Source: Smittium culicis
Lineage: Eukaryota; Kickxellomycota; Harpellomycetes; Harpellales; Legeriomycetaceae
Assembly: GCA_001970855.1 (NCBI GenBank)
Contig: LSSN01000086.1
Coordinates: 1-64,000 of the forward strand
Length of the DNA: 64,000 nt
Direction: 5' to 3'
Part shown: positions 47,661 to 59,469 of the stretch, one piece after another
How positions within the stretch are numbered: the stretch's first letter is position 1
Layout: each line of letters opens with the position of its first letter
Notes under the pieces: model-generated
What the model was told of the DNA's origin: nothing
The model's database searches: none
What the model saw: the letters and a program-made list of their open reading frames with translations, nothing else
Translations under genes and position numbers: made by a program

Positions 47661-48259
47661 ATTATTTAATAATTTAATAATTTAATAAATGCTGTTATAT
47701 TATCTAGTCGCATTATTTTTAATAATTAATTTTTGCCTTAGATTAATTTATTTTAAATTGAAATATAATTCAATATATGTGCACTTTTATCGATACGCCG
47801 CTTATTAAAATTTCACAAAGATAATATAAGCATACCCTTTTATATTCGCTTTCACTTTTGATATTTTTTTCTATTCAATCGAAACCATAAGGCGACAGTT
47901 AATATGAATGTTTTTTTTTAGTATTGTATCTTTTGATAATATTTATTCACAGTTTTTTATAAATTGACCCGAATACAAAAGGTCAAAGAATCAGCCTTAA
48001 AAATTCAATGATCTAACCTTATATTGTTTATATATAAAGACATTAGTTTTATTATATGTTAAAAGTGTTAGAATATTTTCAAGTACTAATTGCAAGAGCT
48101 TATCAAATAACTTCATATATCGTCAGTTTTGCCTCAAATCTGAATATTTTTTCACAGAATTTTATTAGTCAGATAAAAGTGTGAGAAACTGTGTAATAGT
48201 ATAAACTAAAAAATGGTATTATTTGTTGTTAGGCAAAAAAAAACACCCTATCACATATA

Positions 48260-48457
48260 AACTCATTTGCTGAATTGTTTTTTTTTTTGTCTCATAGAGT
48301 TTATTAAATATAATTTAAAAGTATACTAAACAATATCAAAAAATATTTAAAAAGTTAAAAAAAAATATTAAAAAAATAATTTTTCAACCAACCCCCCTCC
48401 GCCGCTCTAGCAACTCCATACTCACTGGGCATTGGTTCAAGGAACTCATTTGCTGAA
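48260..48457 (-). mobile_element. 5'-truncated LINE insertion with perfect 15-bp duplication
   Basis: AACTCATTTGCTGAA is present exactly at 48260-48274 and 48443-48457. The insert between them, read on the minus strand, is the LINE 3' tail (CTTGAACCAATG, GTTGCTAGAGCGGC, GGTTGAAAAA, TTTAATAAACTC.ATGAGAC, A run), the same tail as at 7850-8058. A short, recent-looking retrotransposition product. Confidence 0.9.
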
Positions 48458-48481
48458 GAATCAGTTGTGTACCTAAATAAA

Positions 48482-48727
48482 TGGGGGATTCTGAACGAAG
48501 AGAGCACTTTGTTGCAGTTTAATATTATTGGCTTGGACAATAAAAATTAAATATTATTGGCGGCATCGAAATGGCATTTCATTTTTTCTATTTATTCTAT
48601 TAATTGTGAAATTTATTTTTGCTAAAAGTAAGAAATGATTTTACTCATTGGCTATAATTTTTTAATTAAAATTTATGCTCTGCAACACTTATCACTATAA
48701 AATGACTCCTTCATAAAGAATCTCCCA
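48482..48727 (+). mobile_element. ~250-bp MITE (TGGGGGATTCT family)
   Basis: Begins TGGGGGATTCTGAACGAAGA and ends CCTTCATAAAGAATCTCCCA, imperfect terminal inverted repeats. Near-complete colinearity with 55786-56034, including TTTGCTAAAAG and TATAAAA.G.(C/T)TCCTTCATAAAG. 246 bp, non-coding. Confidence 0.85.
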
Positions 48728-48890
48728 AATTGAAATCAATCTACCTTCCAGTAAGTTATGTATATGTATTGCTTCAAGTGGATTGAGTGGACGAAATTTC
48801 AACCAGCCAAGGAACTAAGCTCATTCCAAAAAAATCGAAGATTTTAGATTATTGGACTTATAGCTAGAGCATACATCTAAGGTTATTAGT
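48728..48890 (-). mobile_element. LINE-related fragment
   Basis: ATTGCTTCAAGT..., GGAACTAAGCTCATTCCAA and AGAGCATACATCTAA parallel 34940-35045 in order. An old fragment abutting the MITE. Confidence 0.5.
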
Positions 48891-49267
48891 AAAAAATAGT
48901 CTTATACCCCAATGGTGGCGACAACAAACTTGAATTTTTTATATAAGGCAACTAAACATTCGAGGTTCGTATTGCTCTCAAACGTTTGATTTGCACATAT
49001 AAATATAAAAATTTTCGAGGATCAATATTTTCTGTTCAAATAATATATACTTTATTAATATTTTGTATTTATACGAAGCTTTTTTAGAAAACTAAATTAT
49101 ATGTAGATACTTGTAAGTAAAAAAATTTACCCACTACCAAATTTTTTAACTAGCGGCTTGTTCAGAATCCATCATTTAACAAAAATGCAATATCTTTGAA
49201 TTAATGTTACAATTTTTAGTGATAAAGAGTAGATTGTGGATTGTTGCAGAACTTGGTTATATATACT

Positions 49268-49436
49268 GCCCCAGAGTTTATAAAAGCAAATTAATAGATT
49301 ATAAAAAATTAGCAGTAAGTTTTAAAAAAGTTAAAAAAAAGCTAAAAAAAATTAAATTAAAAAACAGTTTTTCAACCAACCTTCCTCAACCGCTCTAGCA
49401 GTTCCATGTTCATTGAGCATTGGTTCAAGGATAGAT
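49268..49436 (-). mobile_element. LINE 3' tail, minus strand
   Basis: Minus-strand copy of the LINE tail: GAGTTTATAAAAGCAAATTA at one end, TTTTTCAACCAACC, CCGCTCTAGCAGTTCCAT and GAGCATTGGTTCAAGGA at the other. More diverged than the copy at 48275-48442; no clean target-site duplication seen. Confidence 0.65.
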
Positions 49437-49904
49437 TGGTAATAAATTTTAGTTATATTTTTTGCTAAAATACCAAAAACTAGATTTCTACTATTAGTAT
49501 GTTAGAGCCCAAATTTATAGCTATTAAATTAGAAATTAATTAGCTTATTTCCAATTAAAAGATACAAGACAATCAATTAATAGAATAGCCAATTAAAACA
49601 GATTTTAGTTATTTTTAAACAATCTCTCTTTATGGTAAATAGTCAAGGCCAATCACCATTTAGTTCATATTATACTTTGTATGTACAAACAATGTAGGCG
49701 TATAGAAATACAAATCAATGTAAGAAAAGGCATATTTTTAAAAGCAAACATCAAATAATTAATAAATAATCAGTTTAGTTAATTTAATATAAAAAAAAAG
49801 TATCGAAAAATTAATGAGTGATATTGCGACCTTTCTTAATCACCTTGTAAATCTAACATAAGCATTTAAATTTTTTTTTTTAATAACTTCAAATCGCTAT
49901 AAAT

Positions 49905-52788
49905 ATGGGCTCCTTAGCTAATAAGGTTCAAGTACTGTGTAGAATAAGGCCATTTCTAAAGAGCGAAAATGCTGACAATTCAGTCACTGTCGAAGGAACT
50001 AAAACAGTCAAGGTTTATAATCATCGTGATACTTCTAAAGAGCTCCACTTCACGTAATAATAATCACTTTACTTTTAGAATTAAAACTTCACTTATGTGT
50101 CTGAATATAATATTAACGTTTTATATATATTTAATTACTAGATTTGATGCATGCTTTGATTCAAGCGCTTCTCAGAAGAAAATATATTTTCCTTACATAA
50201 AAAATTTAGTTGATACTGTTTTCGACGGACAAGTAAAATCTCTAAATAATTTCATTGCTTAAAAGTTTAAACTTTAAAAATTTATTAAACATAATTTATA
50301 TTATTGTATTTTTCTCATTTAGAGTGCGACAATATTTTGCTATGGAGTAACTGGTGCAGGAAAAACTTTTACAATTCAAGGCGACGATCTTAATTTGGGA
50401 ATAATTCCTAGAGCAATGATGCAAATTTTTTCTAATTCTTCAACAAGAAATATAAAATTACCAATTAAGCTATCTTACTATGAAGTGTTTAAGGAAAATG
50501 TTTATGATTTGCTAAGAGAACGCGACTCAGTTAGTGAATATTAATAATTGATGTCGAGTTATACTTTTTAAATACGCATTAAATATCTTTTCTAAAAGAT
50601 TTTTATTTTTGCAAATAGGGGCCTGGTCTACCAATTCGCGAGGATTCAAATCGTAGAGTTTTTGTTGCAGGCCTTAAGGAAGTAAATGTCATCTATAAAT
50701 AAAATACAGTATTTTATTAATCGTATTTTAGTTATATTTAAAATAAAATGTCTTTTTTTTCTTTATAGGAGCTTTTAAATAACTTTGAAGACTTTAAAAA
50801 ACTGTTTAATGTCGCTATTAAAAGAAGAAGGACAGCCAGCACCAGACTGAACGCAAACTCGTCTAGATCCCATGCTGTTCTAGTTATTAAACTATGCTGT
50901 GAAAGCAAAAGCGACTCAAAGATGTATGAAGGTCAGCTTAACCTGATCGATCTAGCTGGTAGCGAAGATAATAGAAAAACAGACAATAATCGTGAAAGAA
51001 TGAAAGAAAGTACTGCAATTAATCAAAGTTTATTTGTTTTGGGTAAAGTCATTGAGGCCCTTAATTCAGGAGCTGTAAGTTTATTTTCAATTCTTCTAAA
51101 TTTAATTTCTTTCAATTGTTTTTCTTTTATAACAAAATACCTTTTTAAAAAATATTTAGTCTCGAATACCTTACAGAGATTCAAAAATGACTCGTATATT
51201 ACAGGACTCTTTAGGAGGGGAATCAAAAAGTATGATGATTGTTAATGTTGCACCAGGTGAATCTTTTTTACAAGATACACAAAAAACTCTAAACTACGCA
51301 ACAAAAGCAAGAGAAGTCGTTAATAAAGAACCAGTACTTGACCCAATAACTAGTTCAGCAGATTCTAATAGCCGTAAGCGATCTCTCAATAATTCAAGAA
51401 ATAACTTCCCTGGCTCTAGAGGAAGCGATGCAAATAACCCAAAGAGAACAAAAATATCTAATGACTCAGTAACGAGTTCAAATGATTCAAAAATGAGATC
51501 CAGGAATATTAGCCACCATAATAATAAAAATTCGCTATCTAGTGAAAGAGGTCATATCGTAGATCACTCATTCAATAACATTAAGAATGATAGGTCTAAA
51601 AATTCTCTTATAAAGAATCAAACAAATTCAGCTGAAAAAAGTACTGAAAAGATTAGTAATGAAATAACAAAAAGATTAGATAGACTTGAAAGTAAGCTTA
51701 ACAACCAGTTTAATTCGGGTAGCTCTGTTATTGTGGATTCGGATGTGCTCGACTTAATTTCTCCAACAACAAAGCTTAAAACTAGCAAAGCTTTATTGAT
51801 TAAGGGAAAAGAACTAGAAAAATCTGGAAATTTACTAGACGCTCTAAAAAAGTTCGAGCAAGCCCTTCATTATGCTCCAGAGCTTACCTCTCTATCTAAA
51901 CATGTAAATAAACTACGACTTAAAATACAAAACAAATCTTCTGAAACTAATTTAGAAAAACCTATTAACGCACTTAAAAACGACAAAGAAATTTTTCCTA
52001 TACATATTCTACAAAATTCGTTAGATGGCGCCGAACTGTTTTCGCCTACAATAAATAAAAGTAAATCTCATAAACCCGAGCTTCCTAGTTTCGATCAGTC
52101 TATCGCACAAAATAAACCAAACCCACAAAGCAATTTATCATATTCTAACGGAGGTGGTAACTGGAAAGTTTTAGCAAGCGCTAGCAAGAAAAAAAAGACA
52201 GAGATCAAAAGTATGATGTTTTCATTGAGTAGCTCTCCGTTTAAACCAAAACCCTCATCTTTAATTGTACAGCCCGATAGCTTAAAAAACAACTCGCTAT
52301 TATTCAATTATGAAGGGATTGGCAATTCAAATTTAAATAATAACAACCTAGTCAAACGCAGAACATTCCAAACTAGTAATCAAAGCAATGGCGATTTGTC
52401 GAATAAACTAAGCGAGAGCAAAAAGCTAACGCAGAATTTTGAATTTAATCTGAAAAAGAGAAATTCTTATACTATTGATTCAGACTCAGGGTATGATTCA
52501 TCAACTAACCCTTCAAAAAAATTGCAAAAAAGCTCTAAATTGCCAAAATTGCAAAGCCACAGTAGCGATGATGAGTACAATGAGCCTAAATCTCACAATA
52601 ATCCAGCTTTGATTAATTCTATCAATAGCGCCGACTTGAAGGATTTGGTTAAGCTTAAAGGCGTAGGAAAAAAAAGAGCAATGGTTATTCGTGATTTCAT
52701 CGTAAATAATGGATACATTGAAAGTGTTTATGATTTAGTTAACGCTGGACTCTCAAAGTCAGTTGTAAACAATATTCTGGAATCGTAG
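49905..52788 (+). CDS. Kinesin-10 (KIF22/Kid-like), 6 exons
   Basis: Chromosome-arm kinesin of the kinesin-10 group. Exons 49905-50053, 50142-50232, 50323-50529, 50619-50681, 50769-51074, 51160-52788; five introns of 85-90 bp join in frame to 814 residues. N-terminal motor (about 7-320): VQVLCRIRPFL, P-loop GVTGAGKT (88-95), switch I NANSSRSH (198-205), switch II LIDLAGSE (229-236), IPYRDSKMTRILQDSLGG (275-292). The middle (about 330-760) is Ser/Asn-rich and disordered, with a predicted helical stretch around 450-540. The C-terminal 50 residues (LKDLVKLKGVGKKRAMVIRD... to NNILES) form a helix-hairpin-helix DNA-binding domain, the diagnostic combination of motor plus HhH in Kid/KIF22. In animals it generates the polar ejection force in mitosis. 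Start: the first ATG, with motor homology beginning at residue 7. Confidence 0.93.
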
Positions 52789-54454
52789 ATTAATTACATA
52801 ATTCATTATATGCTTCTACTTAGTAACAATAAATATACAAAGAAATAATAACTACAGGGTTTTTTTAGACTAATCTAAATTTGGTATTTGCCTTATTCTA
52901 AAAATCTGTCATTAAAACTAAAATTTGTTAAATATTTATATAAAATTTTTCGCTTATTAATAATACACATACATCAAAAATTAAAATATTACAGTTCTAC
53001 AATGTTTATCCATCTCCTGACTGGAATCAAATTTTGTCAATTGATATCTATTATTTAAAATATAGGGCTAAATATTTAATTAAAACCATTTAATGGTTAA
53101 AATTTAAGTTGTTAAGTAATTTAAATAGCTTAAAACCAGATTTATTTGATTGCCTAAAAGAGGTAAAGGGATACAAAATTTAACTTTCTTTCATATCTAC
53201 TGAACAATACGCTGAATATTTATTCTTTTCCCTTTAATTTATGAAATTGAGAATGTATGTGGGAGTAACTGAAAATTATTATACATTTCCCATAAAAAAG
53301 AGAAAATTATTTTATTTCAAACTAATTATCTATATATTTTTAAATTCAGAGGCAAATTATTTACTATCAAGTTTTTTGAAAATTACGCATGTGATTTTAC
53401 TTTTAAACTTAATCATATACTTTTTCAAGTTTTTCTGCTATGGTATTAGGTTTTTCATGGGTATACTGTTATTAACAAGAGGTAATATAAAAATATTTAG
53501 AATTTAGTTTATAAATCAACTTTATATTTTATAATTAAAATAACTTTTATTTCATTTTTTTAAAATTAATTCATATTTTATAGTACGTTTTATACCATTT
53601 CTAAATAAATATTTATAATCTAATAAAAAAAATCAAGACTTTGTTTTATTAATTAGACAATTAAAGAAGTTAACTCACCTGTGTTGAAAGGATTATAAAG
53701 ATTTTATAATAATAATCAAGTACATTTTGGCTAGACATCCTGAGTGGTATTTAGTTATAGAACTCTTTTAAATTGATATGTTTCAAAATAAACTTAATTT
53801 CAGCACAAGTCAGATAATTAATTCTTTTGTTTTACACTGCCACCCAGCTTTTACTTGGATAGTTTCTATATTATTTCACAGCTCGGGATCAATGTTTTGG
53901 GTAAGCTGCCTTTCAATTTATATTATAACAAAAACTCATCCATTCTATTTTTTTTGTAGGAGTATCCTCTTTTTTTAGTCATTTTAGATCTAGGCTCAGA
54001 TATGAGTAAATGATTGCGAGTTCAACATTATTGATATGGGGTTAATAAATTAATGTTTGTAACATGATTGACAGTATTCTAGAATTAATGAATAAATATT
54101 TTAGTATCAGTTGAGCTAAATGCTCCATTCTCGTATATAAACAGCTAGAAACGCGAATTATGTCTATTGTTTTAGCACAAGGTAATACACTGTCTGTAAA
54201 TTTTCATTTTTTTTGTATATATTTTTTAACGAGTAAAATTTTTTTCTGGTAAATAGCCTTATCCTCATACTTGAATCATAGAATGTCATTTTTTTTACTT
54301 TTTTATCAAAATTGAAGTATAAGCTGAGCTTCCTGTAATTTCTGATAAATAAATGCGAAAACATAGTTTTGAATGACGCTATAATTAAAACTTTGTAATA
54401 TAATAACACTGCATAAAATTGCCAACAATACCTATTTATTTTAATTTCATATTT

Positions 54455-54651
54455 TTAACTCTTTCCGGGGCCAACTCTCTTAAAAGTAATTAAAAACCAT
54501 AATTGTATAAGCCATTTATTACCATTTTTTATTGGATGCAACAAAATAAATAGTTAATAAATTATGAGAATACTATATTGATTTATTAGTTTGCCATATG
54601 GTTGAATAGTTTAAGCAGTTCATAAAAAACATGCCCCCACAAAAGGGTTAA
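54455..54651 (+). mobile_element. piggyBac-like MITE, copy B
   Basis: TTAA|CTCTTTCCGGGGCCAAC to AAAAGGG|TTAA, 197 bp. Both TTAA flanks are intact; the left terminus has one mismatch (CTC for CCC) and the interior is the most diverged of the set. Confidence 0.75.
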
Positions 54652-54737
54652 ATTCATTTACAATTCAATTAATATTCGCGCTTATATTGCAAATTATATA
54701 ATGTAAGCCAATATGGTTTTCGTATTTAAATCAGAAT

Positions 54738-54985
54738 TTACAGGGTTTTGTATAAAATTTTGCAAAAGCTGCATTCTATTTTGCAGAATACCAAAACAAT
54801 TTTGCAAAAATAAATTTCGCTTCGCGCTGCAAAATTTAGATCTTTCAAATTACATAATTTTGCCCAAAAAATTTTGTAAAATGTAATTTTAATTTTGCAA
54901 ACGCCTCAAGCAATTTTGCAAAAGTTGATTTTGAATTTGCAAATTTGCTTTTAGTAAGGAATTGAAGGAATAAAAGCCCCATTGT
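54738..54985 (-). repeat. TTTGCAAAA-rich repeat, copy 2
   Basis: ACAGGGTTTTGTATAAAATTTTGCAAAA... through CGCGCTGCAAAATTTAGAT and TTACATAATTTTG is the reverse complement of 56133-56376, including the CAGGGTTTT end. The hexamer TTTGCA recurs about ten times. Confidence 0.65.
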
Positions 54986-55419
54986 ACAACTTATAAAAGC
55001 ATACAAACTTTTAAGTTTTTATCCTTTCTTTTATTTATTTTTTATAAATGGCGATAAATCTAACAAAAAAAAAGTCCTCTATTAAATCATAATACATTTT
55101 CCTATAATCGAAAAAATTTTATAATAATAAAAATAGTGCGATAACCTAGTGTAGCTTTATATTTAATGAAATACAAAAATAACCTATATAACGTATTAAA
55201 CATATCAATTCACAAAAAAATTGGATATCGAATTGGAAATAAAGTTTTTTGTAATTTTAGCTTTATTTTGATCGCTTTCTTATATTATTTTTTCTCATTC
55301 ATATCACCAGCTTAATTTCATTTAGAATTAATTTTACATTATGTTTTTTTTATATTCTGGATATCTTTTTCATATGAATTAAATTATTAAATAAAGCAAG
55401 TTTAGATTACTTTAACACT

Positions 55420-55740
55420 CTAGAGTAATTTAATATCTATAAAATAATTAAAAAGTTATAAAAAAAATAAGTATTAACTCTCCATAAGTTCTTTAAAGGT
55501 GTTTTAAAGTTAGATATTGATCAATATTTTATATCTATATACTTTTGAGGGGAGCTTATAAGATATATATACATATATTATTAGAACTTTATTTTAAGGT
55601 TTAAATATAAAAATAACTAGGTATATTCCTAAATGAATATAATATTTAAAAATTGACATCCCAAAAGCAAAAGAAACTAAAAACATTGTATTTGCTATCT
55701 GTGCAGCACTATGAATTTCAAAAATAGCAAGTAGATAAAA
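55420..55740 (+). repeat. Dispersed ~300-bp repeat, copy 2
   Basis: Colinear with 1500-1800 (CACTCTA-AGTAAT, ACTCTCCATAAGTTCTTTAA, TTTTGAGGGGAGCTTATAAG, CTAGGTATATTCCTAAATGA). No coding content. Confidence 0.65.
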
Positions 55741-55785
55741 TATACATATTTACAAAGTTTTATCATAATTTGTTAAAATCTAATA

Positions 55786-56034
55786 TGGGGGATTCTGAAC
55801 GAAGAGAGAACTTTGTTGCCGCTCAATGTTATTTGGTTGAATATTTATTTACTGCTAATATTATTGGTGGAATTGAATAGACATTTTGATTTTTTAATTT
55901 TTTTATACAAGTTTGAAATTTATTTTTGCTAAAAGCGAGAAATGGTTTTGCTTATTGGCCATAAAAATTTTATACAATTTTATACACTGTAACATTTTGC
56001 ACTATAAAACGGTTCCTTCATAAAGAATCTCCCA
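55786..56034 (+). mobile_element. ~250-bp MITE (TGGGGGATTCT family), TA-flanked
   Basis: TA|TGGGGGATTCTGAACGAAG to CATAAAGAATCTCCCA|TA, 249 bp. Both ends abut TA, consistent with a TA target duplication (Tc1/mariner-like). Best-preserved member with 48482-48727. Confidence 0.85.
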
Positions 56035-56132
56035 TATATGCACCCAAGCCAATAGTTTAATAGTTCTTGGTTTAATTATTTTATAGAGATTCGATGGTCT
56101 ACTCCAAGTGACTATTGAAATCATCCCATTCG

Positions 56133-56376
56133 TAGTAGGATACATCTGCTGCTGTTCATAAAATTTTTTATCCAATCTAAGCTAAGGAATGTGCCTTTGC
56201 AAAATTGTTTGCGACTTGTGCAAATTCAAAAACAACTTGAAAAAAATTGAAATTGCATTTTGCATAATTGTTTGGACAAAATTATGTATCTGTAAATTAA
56301 ATTTTGCAACGCGACGTGAAAATTTTCTGTGCAAAATCTTTTACGTGATGTGAAAAATATAATGAAAAACCCTGTA
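56133..56376 (+). repeat. TTTGCAAAA-rich repeat, copy 3
   Basis: CCATTCGTAGTAGGATACATC to AAAAACCCTGTATTA. Inverted relative to 54738-54985; same orientation as 2365-2660. The two copies near 55 kb form a loose inverted pair about 1.15 kb apart. Confidence 0.65.
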
Positions 56377-57231
56377 TTATATTAATAAGCACGGAATTTA
56401 TTTTATTATTAATCACGGAATTTATTATATTATTAGTCACGGATTTTAGTTTTTTCAGACTTGCTCTGTTTGCAAAAATTATTCAGGGTATTATCTCCCA
56501 AATAAACCATCTATACAACAGATATATTATTGGACACATTATTTGTTAAACTAATAGTACTAGAAAATAAAACACTTTGGCAAACATCAAGCTTTTCATT
56601 TTGATACCACTTTCCCATAGAATAATGCTAGAAAAATTAATTTAAAGATCCGTCTATAATAAATGTGAGATTATTTCGAGGAGCGTAACCTTTACTAATA
56701 ATTTTTTCTCACTTAGAAAAATTACTTTTATTTTTAATTTTGATTAGAAAAACTCACCAAATGGTTTACCTGATACAACCAACACCTTTACTTAAACTAA
56801 ATAAGCAAATAAAATTTCATAGAAAAAAAGTTCTGGTTCCCTTAAGAATATCCCAAATATATTGTAATATATTGCGTTATCCAATCATTCCAATAATTTT
56901 ATGGTTTTTGAGTTAAATCATTTTTACTGGGCATAGCTGACTTTATTTTATAGATTTAAAACAGTCTACCTCTCACGAAAGAGATAAAAGCGTTGAACAA
57001 TAAAGGAATTAATAAAATATATAAGGTTATCCAACAGCAAATCTTAAAGGTATTTTAAGCGAATCTATAAAATTCAATAGTAATTTTAGTTAAAATAAGG
57101 TTCATAATTTTTAGTATAAATAAAAATAATGCATCTATGGAAATATAGTAGGTATACATGCTAACAGATAAACATCAATCAATACTCTAAAGAATTTCGA
57201 ATATAAAATAAATCGGTACCATTAAACCTTC

Positions 57232-57427
57232 AGTACCCTTTCTCGTCCAACACTATTTAAAAAATATTAATTTTATGATTCGTTTATGTTTGTTAAGCAA
57301 GTTTATTATTTGCTGCAGTTTTACGACAAACCATTTTTCTAAGTTCTCTGAATTATGGTATTTTTAATTGAGAAAATTGGCTATATTTGGTATATCAAAA
57401 ATAGTCCACCACCCGTGAAAGGGTAAA
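57232..57427 (+). mobile_element. piggyBac-like MITE, copy C
   Basis: CCCTTTCTCGTCCAACACT at the left and CCCGTGAAAGGG at the right, with the shared interior (GATTCGTTTATG, AAGCAAGTTTATTATTTGC, AAAAATAGTCCACC). The TTAA flanks have decayed. Lies 514 bp before the first ACC-synthase-like gene. Confidence 0.8.
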
Positions 57428-57830
57428 AGGAATCTCATCCCAATTTTTTCTTTTTTAGTAATTTGTTTGTTGAGATTTTAGTGAGAAACAAATCCATAAC
57501 CATTAATATTAGATAAAAATGGTATAAAAACTTTAAAAATTTTTAAAAATTAGTAATTAATTGAAAGTGAAGCTAGTGGAATAACTTTATCTAGTATTGC
57601 CTAAAATTATAAATTATCTTATTAGACAAACTTGTGTATATTCTTTTTGATAAGAAAAATACCAAATAATTACTAATGATATCCATATCTACTCCTATTT
57701 AGAGTGTCTGAACTATGTTTATTAAACTAAACTAATTTATGGTTAAATCCTTATAAGGCCAGTGGCCTGCTGCATTTTATCATTTTATAGTTTTTATAGT
57801 TTTTGTATTTTATACACTTTTTTACTCGAA

Positions 57831-57838
57831 TATAAATA
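57831..57838 (+). promoter_or_regulatory. TATA-like box, ACCS-like gene 1
   Basis: TATAAATA preceded by ACTCGAA, 103 bp before the ATG. Confidence 0.45.
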
Positions 57839-57940
57839 GTCAAAGATAATATTATAATTTTAAATATAGCAGATAAAATAAAAAGCGAAAACAGAATTCT
57901 CAAATAAAAGTTTTCAATATCAAATAATAAATAACTAAAA

Positions 57941-59469
57941 ATGTTTTCTGACCACGTTTACTCTAAAGCAGCAACAGAGAATATAAATTCTTTTAGCCCT
58001 GCAATGGATGCGATCGGGAAAGCTGTGGACGATCAGTATGACGAAGTAGCTAACCCAAATGGAATTATGAACTTGGGTATCGCTGTTAACAAGCTACAAG
58101 AAGAAATTGTCCTCAAAAAGCTTAATAGCATCAACACTATAACAAAAATGGTAATTTATTAGACTTCATTCTTTTATCACTTAGTCATTTGCTATTAATC
58201 TTGCTTTTTTACTCGAGCACTTTGAATTCTATTAATTATCAGGATTTAGAGTATGGTAATCCATCTGGAACGGATTCACTTCGAAAAACAATTGCAAACT
58301 CAATAAACAAACATTTCAAGCCAGTAAGCCCTATTAATAAGGATGATATCGTTGTCACAAACGGCGTAACTTCAGCACTGGATAAGATAACATCCGTTCT
58401 TTGTGACCCAGGAGAGGTTATTCTCATATCTTCTCCTTATTACTCAGCTTTTGAAACTGATATGAACTCGTCTGCAAAAGCCATTGTTCACAACGTACCA
58501 GTCCCAGTTTCTGAAATTCAGAGCCCGGTTCAAGTCCGCTACTATCAAAAGAAACTCGATGAGCTTAACGGCAAAGGAATAACCACAAAAGCTATAGTCG
58601 TTTGCAACCCTCACAACCCAACTGGTAAATGCTACTCAAGAGCTGCAGTTGAGGCCATTCTCGAATTCGCAAACAGGAACAAGCTGTTCGTCATAATGGA
58701 TGAAATATACGCGTTATCAGTTTTCCGTAACACTGAGTCTGCATCTGACTTGAAAAATGACAAGATCAAGCATGCTGGCGACCTCAATGACGCAGTAGGC
58801 ACGTACTCTGACAACAAATACGAGTTCGAGTCTGTTCTTTCATTCGAGAACTTGAGCGAACTCATCGACCCAAGCTTGGTGGTTGTGCTGCACGGTTTAA
58901 GCAAAGATTTTTGCTTGAATGGATTCCGCGTCGGATGGGTAGTATCTCCATTTAACAGCCATATTATTATCGGTCTTCGAGCAGTATCTTTATTCTCAAA
59001 CGTAGCTAAGCATATCGACTCCTTGGCCACCAAATTGCTTGGAGACACTGAATTCATTGATTCATTCAATAAAATCGTAAAAGACAATTTGCTCGAAAGT
59101 TACGAAAGAACAACAACTTATTTGAACAATAAAAACATCAAGTACGTCCCCTCTCAAGCTGGGCACTTCCTATGGGTCAACATCCAGCCACTAATGATCA
59201 GATGGAAGAACAATAACCTCAGGAAAAACCAATTTAGAATAACTTCTCCAAGCGAACTCACGTTTGATGATGATATGGAGATGTGGTTATCGGTTATCAA
59301 AGATGCACGCATTTACTACACCGCTGGAGTCAATTTCAAATCTGACGAGCCAGGGTGGATCAGACTCATTTTCTCACAACCGTGGGACTTTTTGAAAAAA
59401 GGGCTTGATAGACTTTTTGATTACATCGAAAAGGAATCCAATTCCATTTCTCAGATCGACAAAGCATAA
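57941..59469 (+). CDS. ACC-synthase-like PLP enzyme, tandem copy 1
   Basis: Fold-type I PLP enzyme (aminotransferase class I/II) closest in motif layout to 1-aminocyclopropane-1-carboxylate synthases and their animal/fungal relatives. Two exons, 57941-58150 and 58243-59469 (92-bp GT..AG intron), 478 residues. Visible motifs: NPNGIMNLGIAVNKL near the N-terminus, DLEYGNPSGTDSLRK (the substrate/PLP glycine region), VTNGVTSAL, NPHNPTGK with Asn192, MDEIYALSVF, the Schiff-base lysine Lys291 in HGLSKDFCLNGFRVGW, and WIRLIFSQPW with the carboxylate-binding Arg. All key residues are present, so it should be active, but whether it makes ACC or acts as an aminotransferase or lyase cannot be read from sequence. 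No targeting signal, so cytosolic. Paralog at 61979-63507. Confidence 0.9.

Larger units (their letters stand above)
47661..49904. other. Intergenic, packed with LINE tails and a MITE
   Basis: No gene between the protease and kinesin genes. It contains a retroposed LINE tail with target-site duplication (48260-48457), a MITE (48482-48727), a LINE fragment (48728-48890) and another LINE tail (49268-49436). Confidence 0.75.
52789..57830. other. 5-kb repeat-rich intergenic stretch
   Basis: No supportable gene. It holds two piggyBac-like MITEs (54455, 57232), two copies of the TTTGCAAAA repeat in opposite orientations (54738, 56133), a dispersed repeat (55420), a TGGGGGATTCT MITE (55786) and low-complexity AT sequence. 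Open frames of 60-90 residues here look random. Confidence 0.7.
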
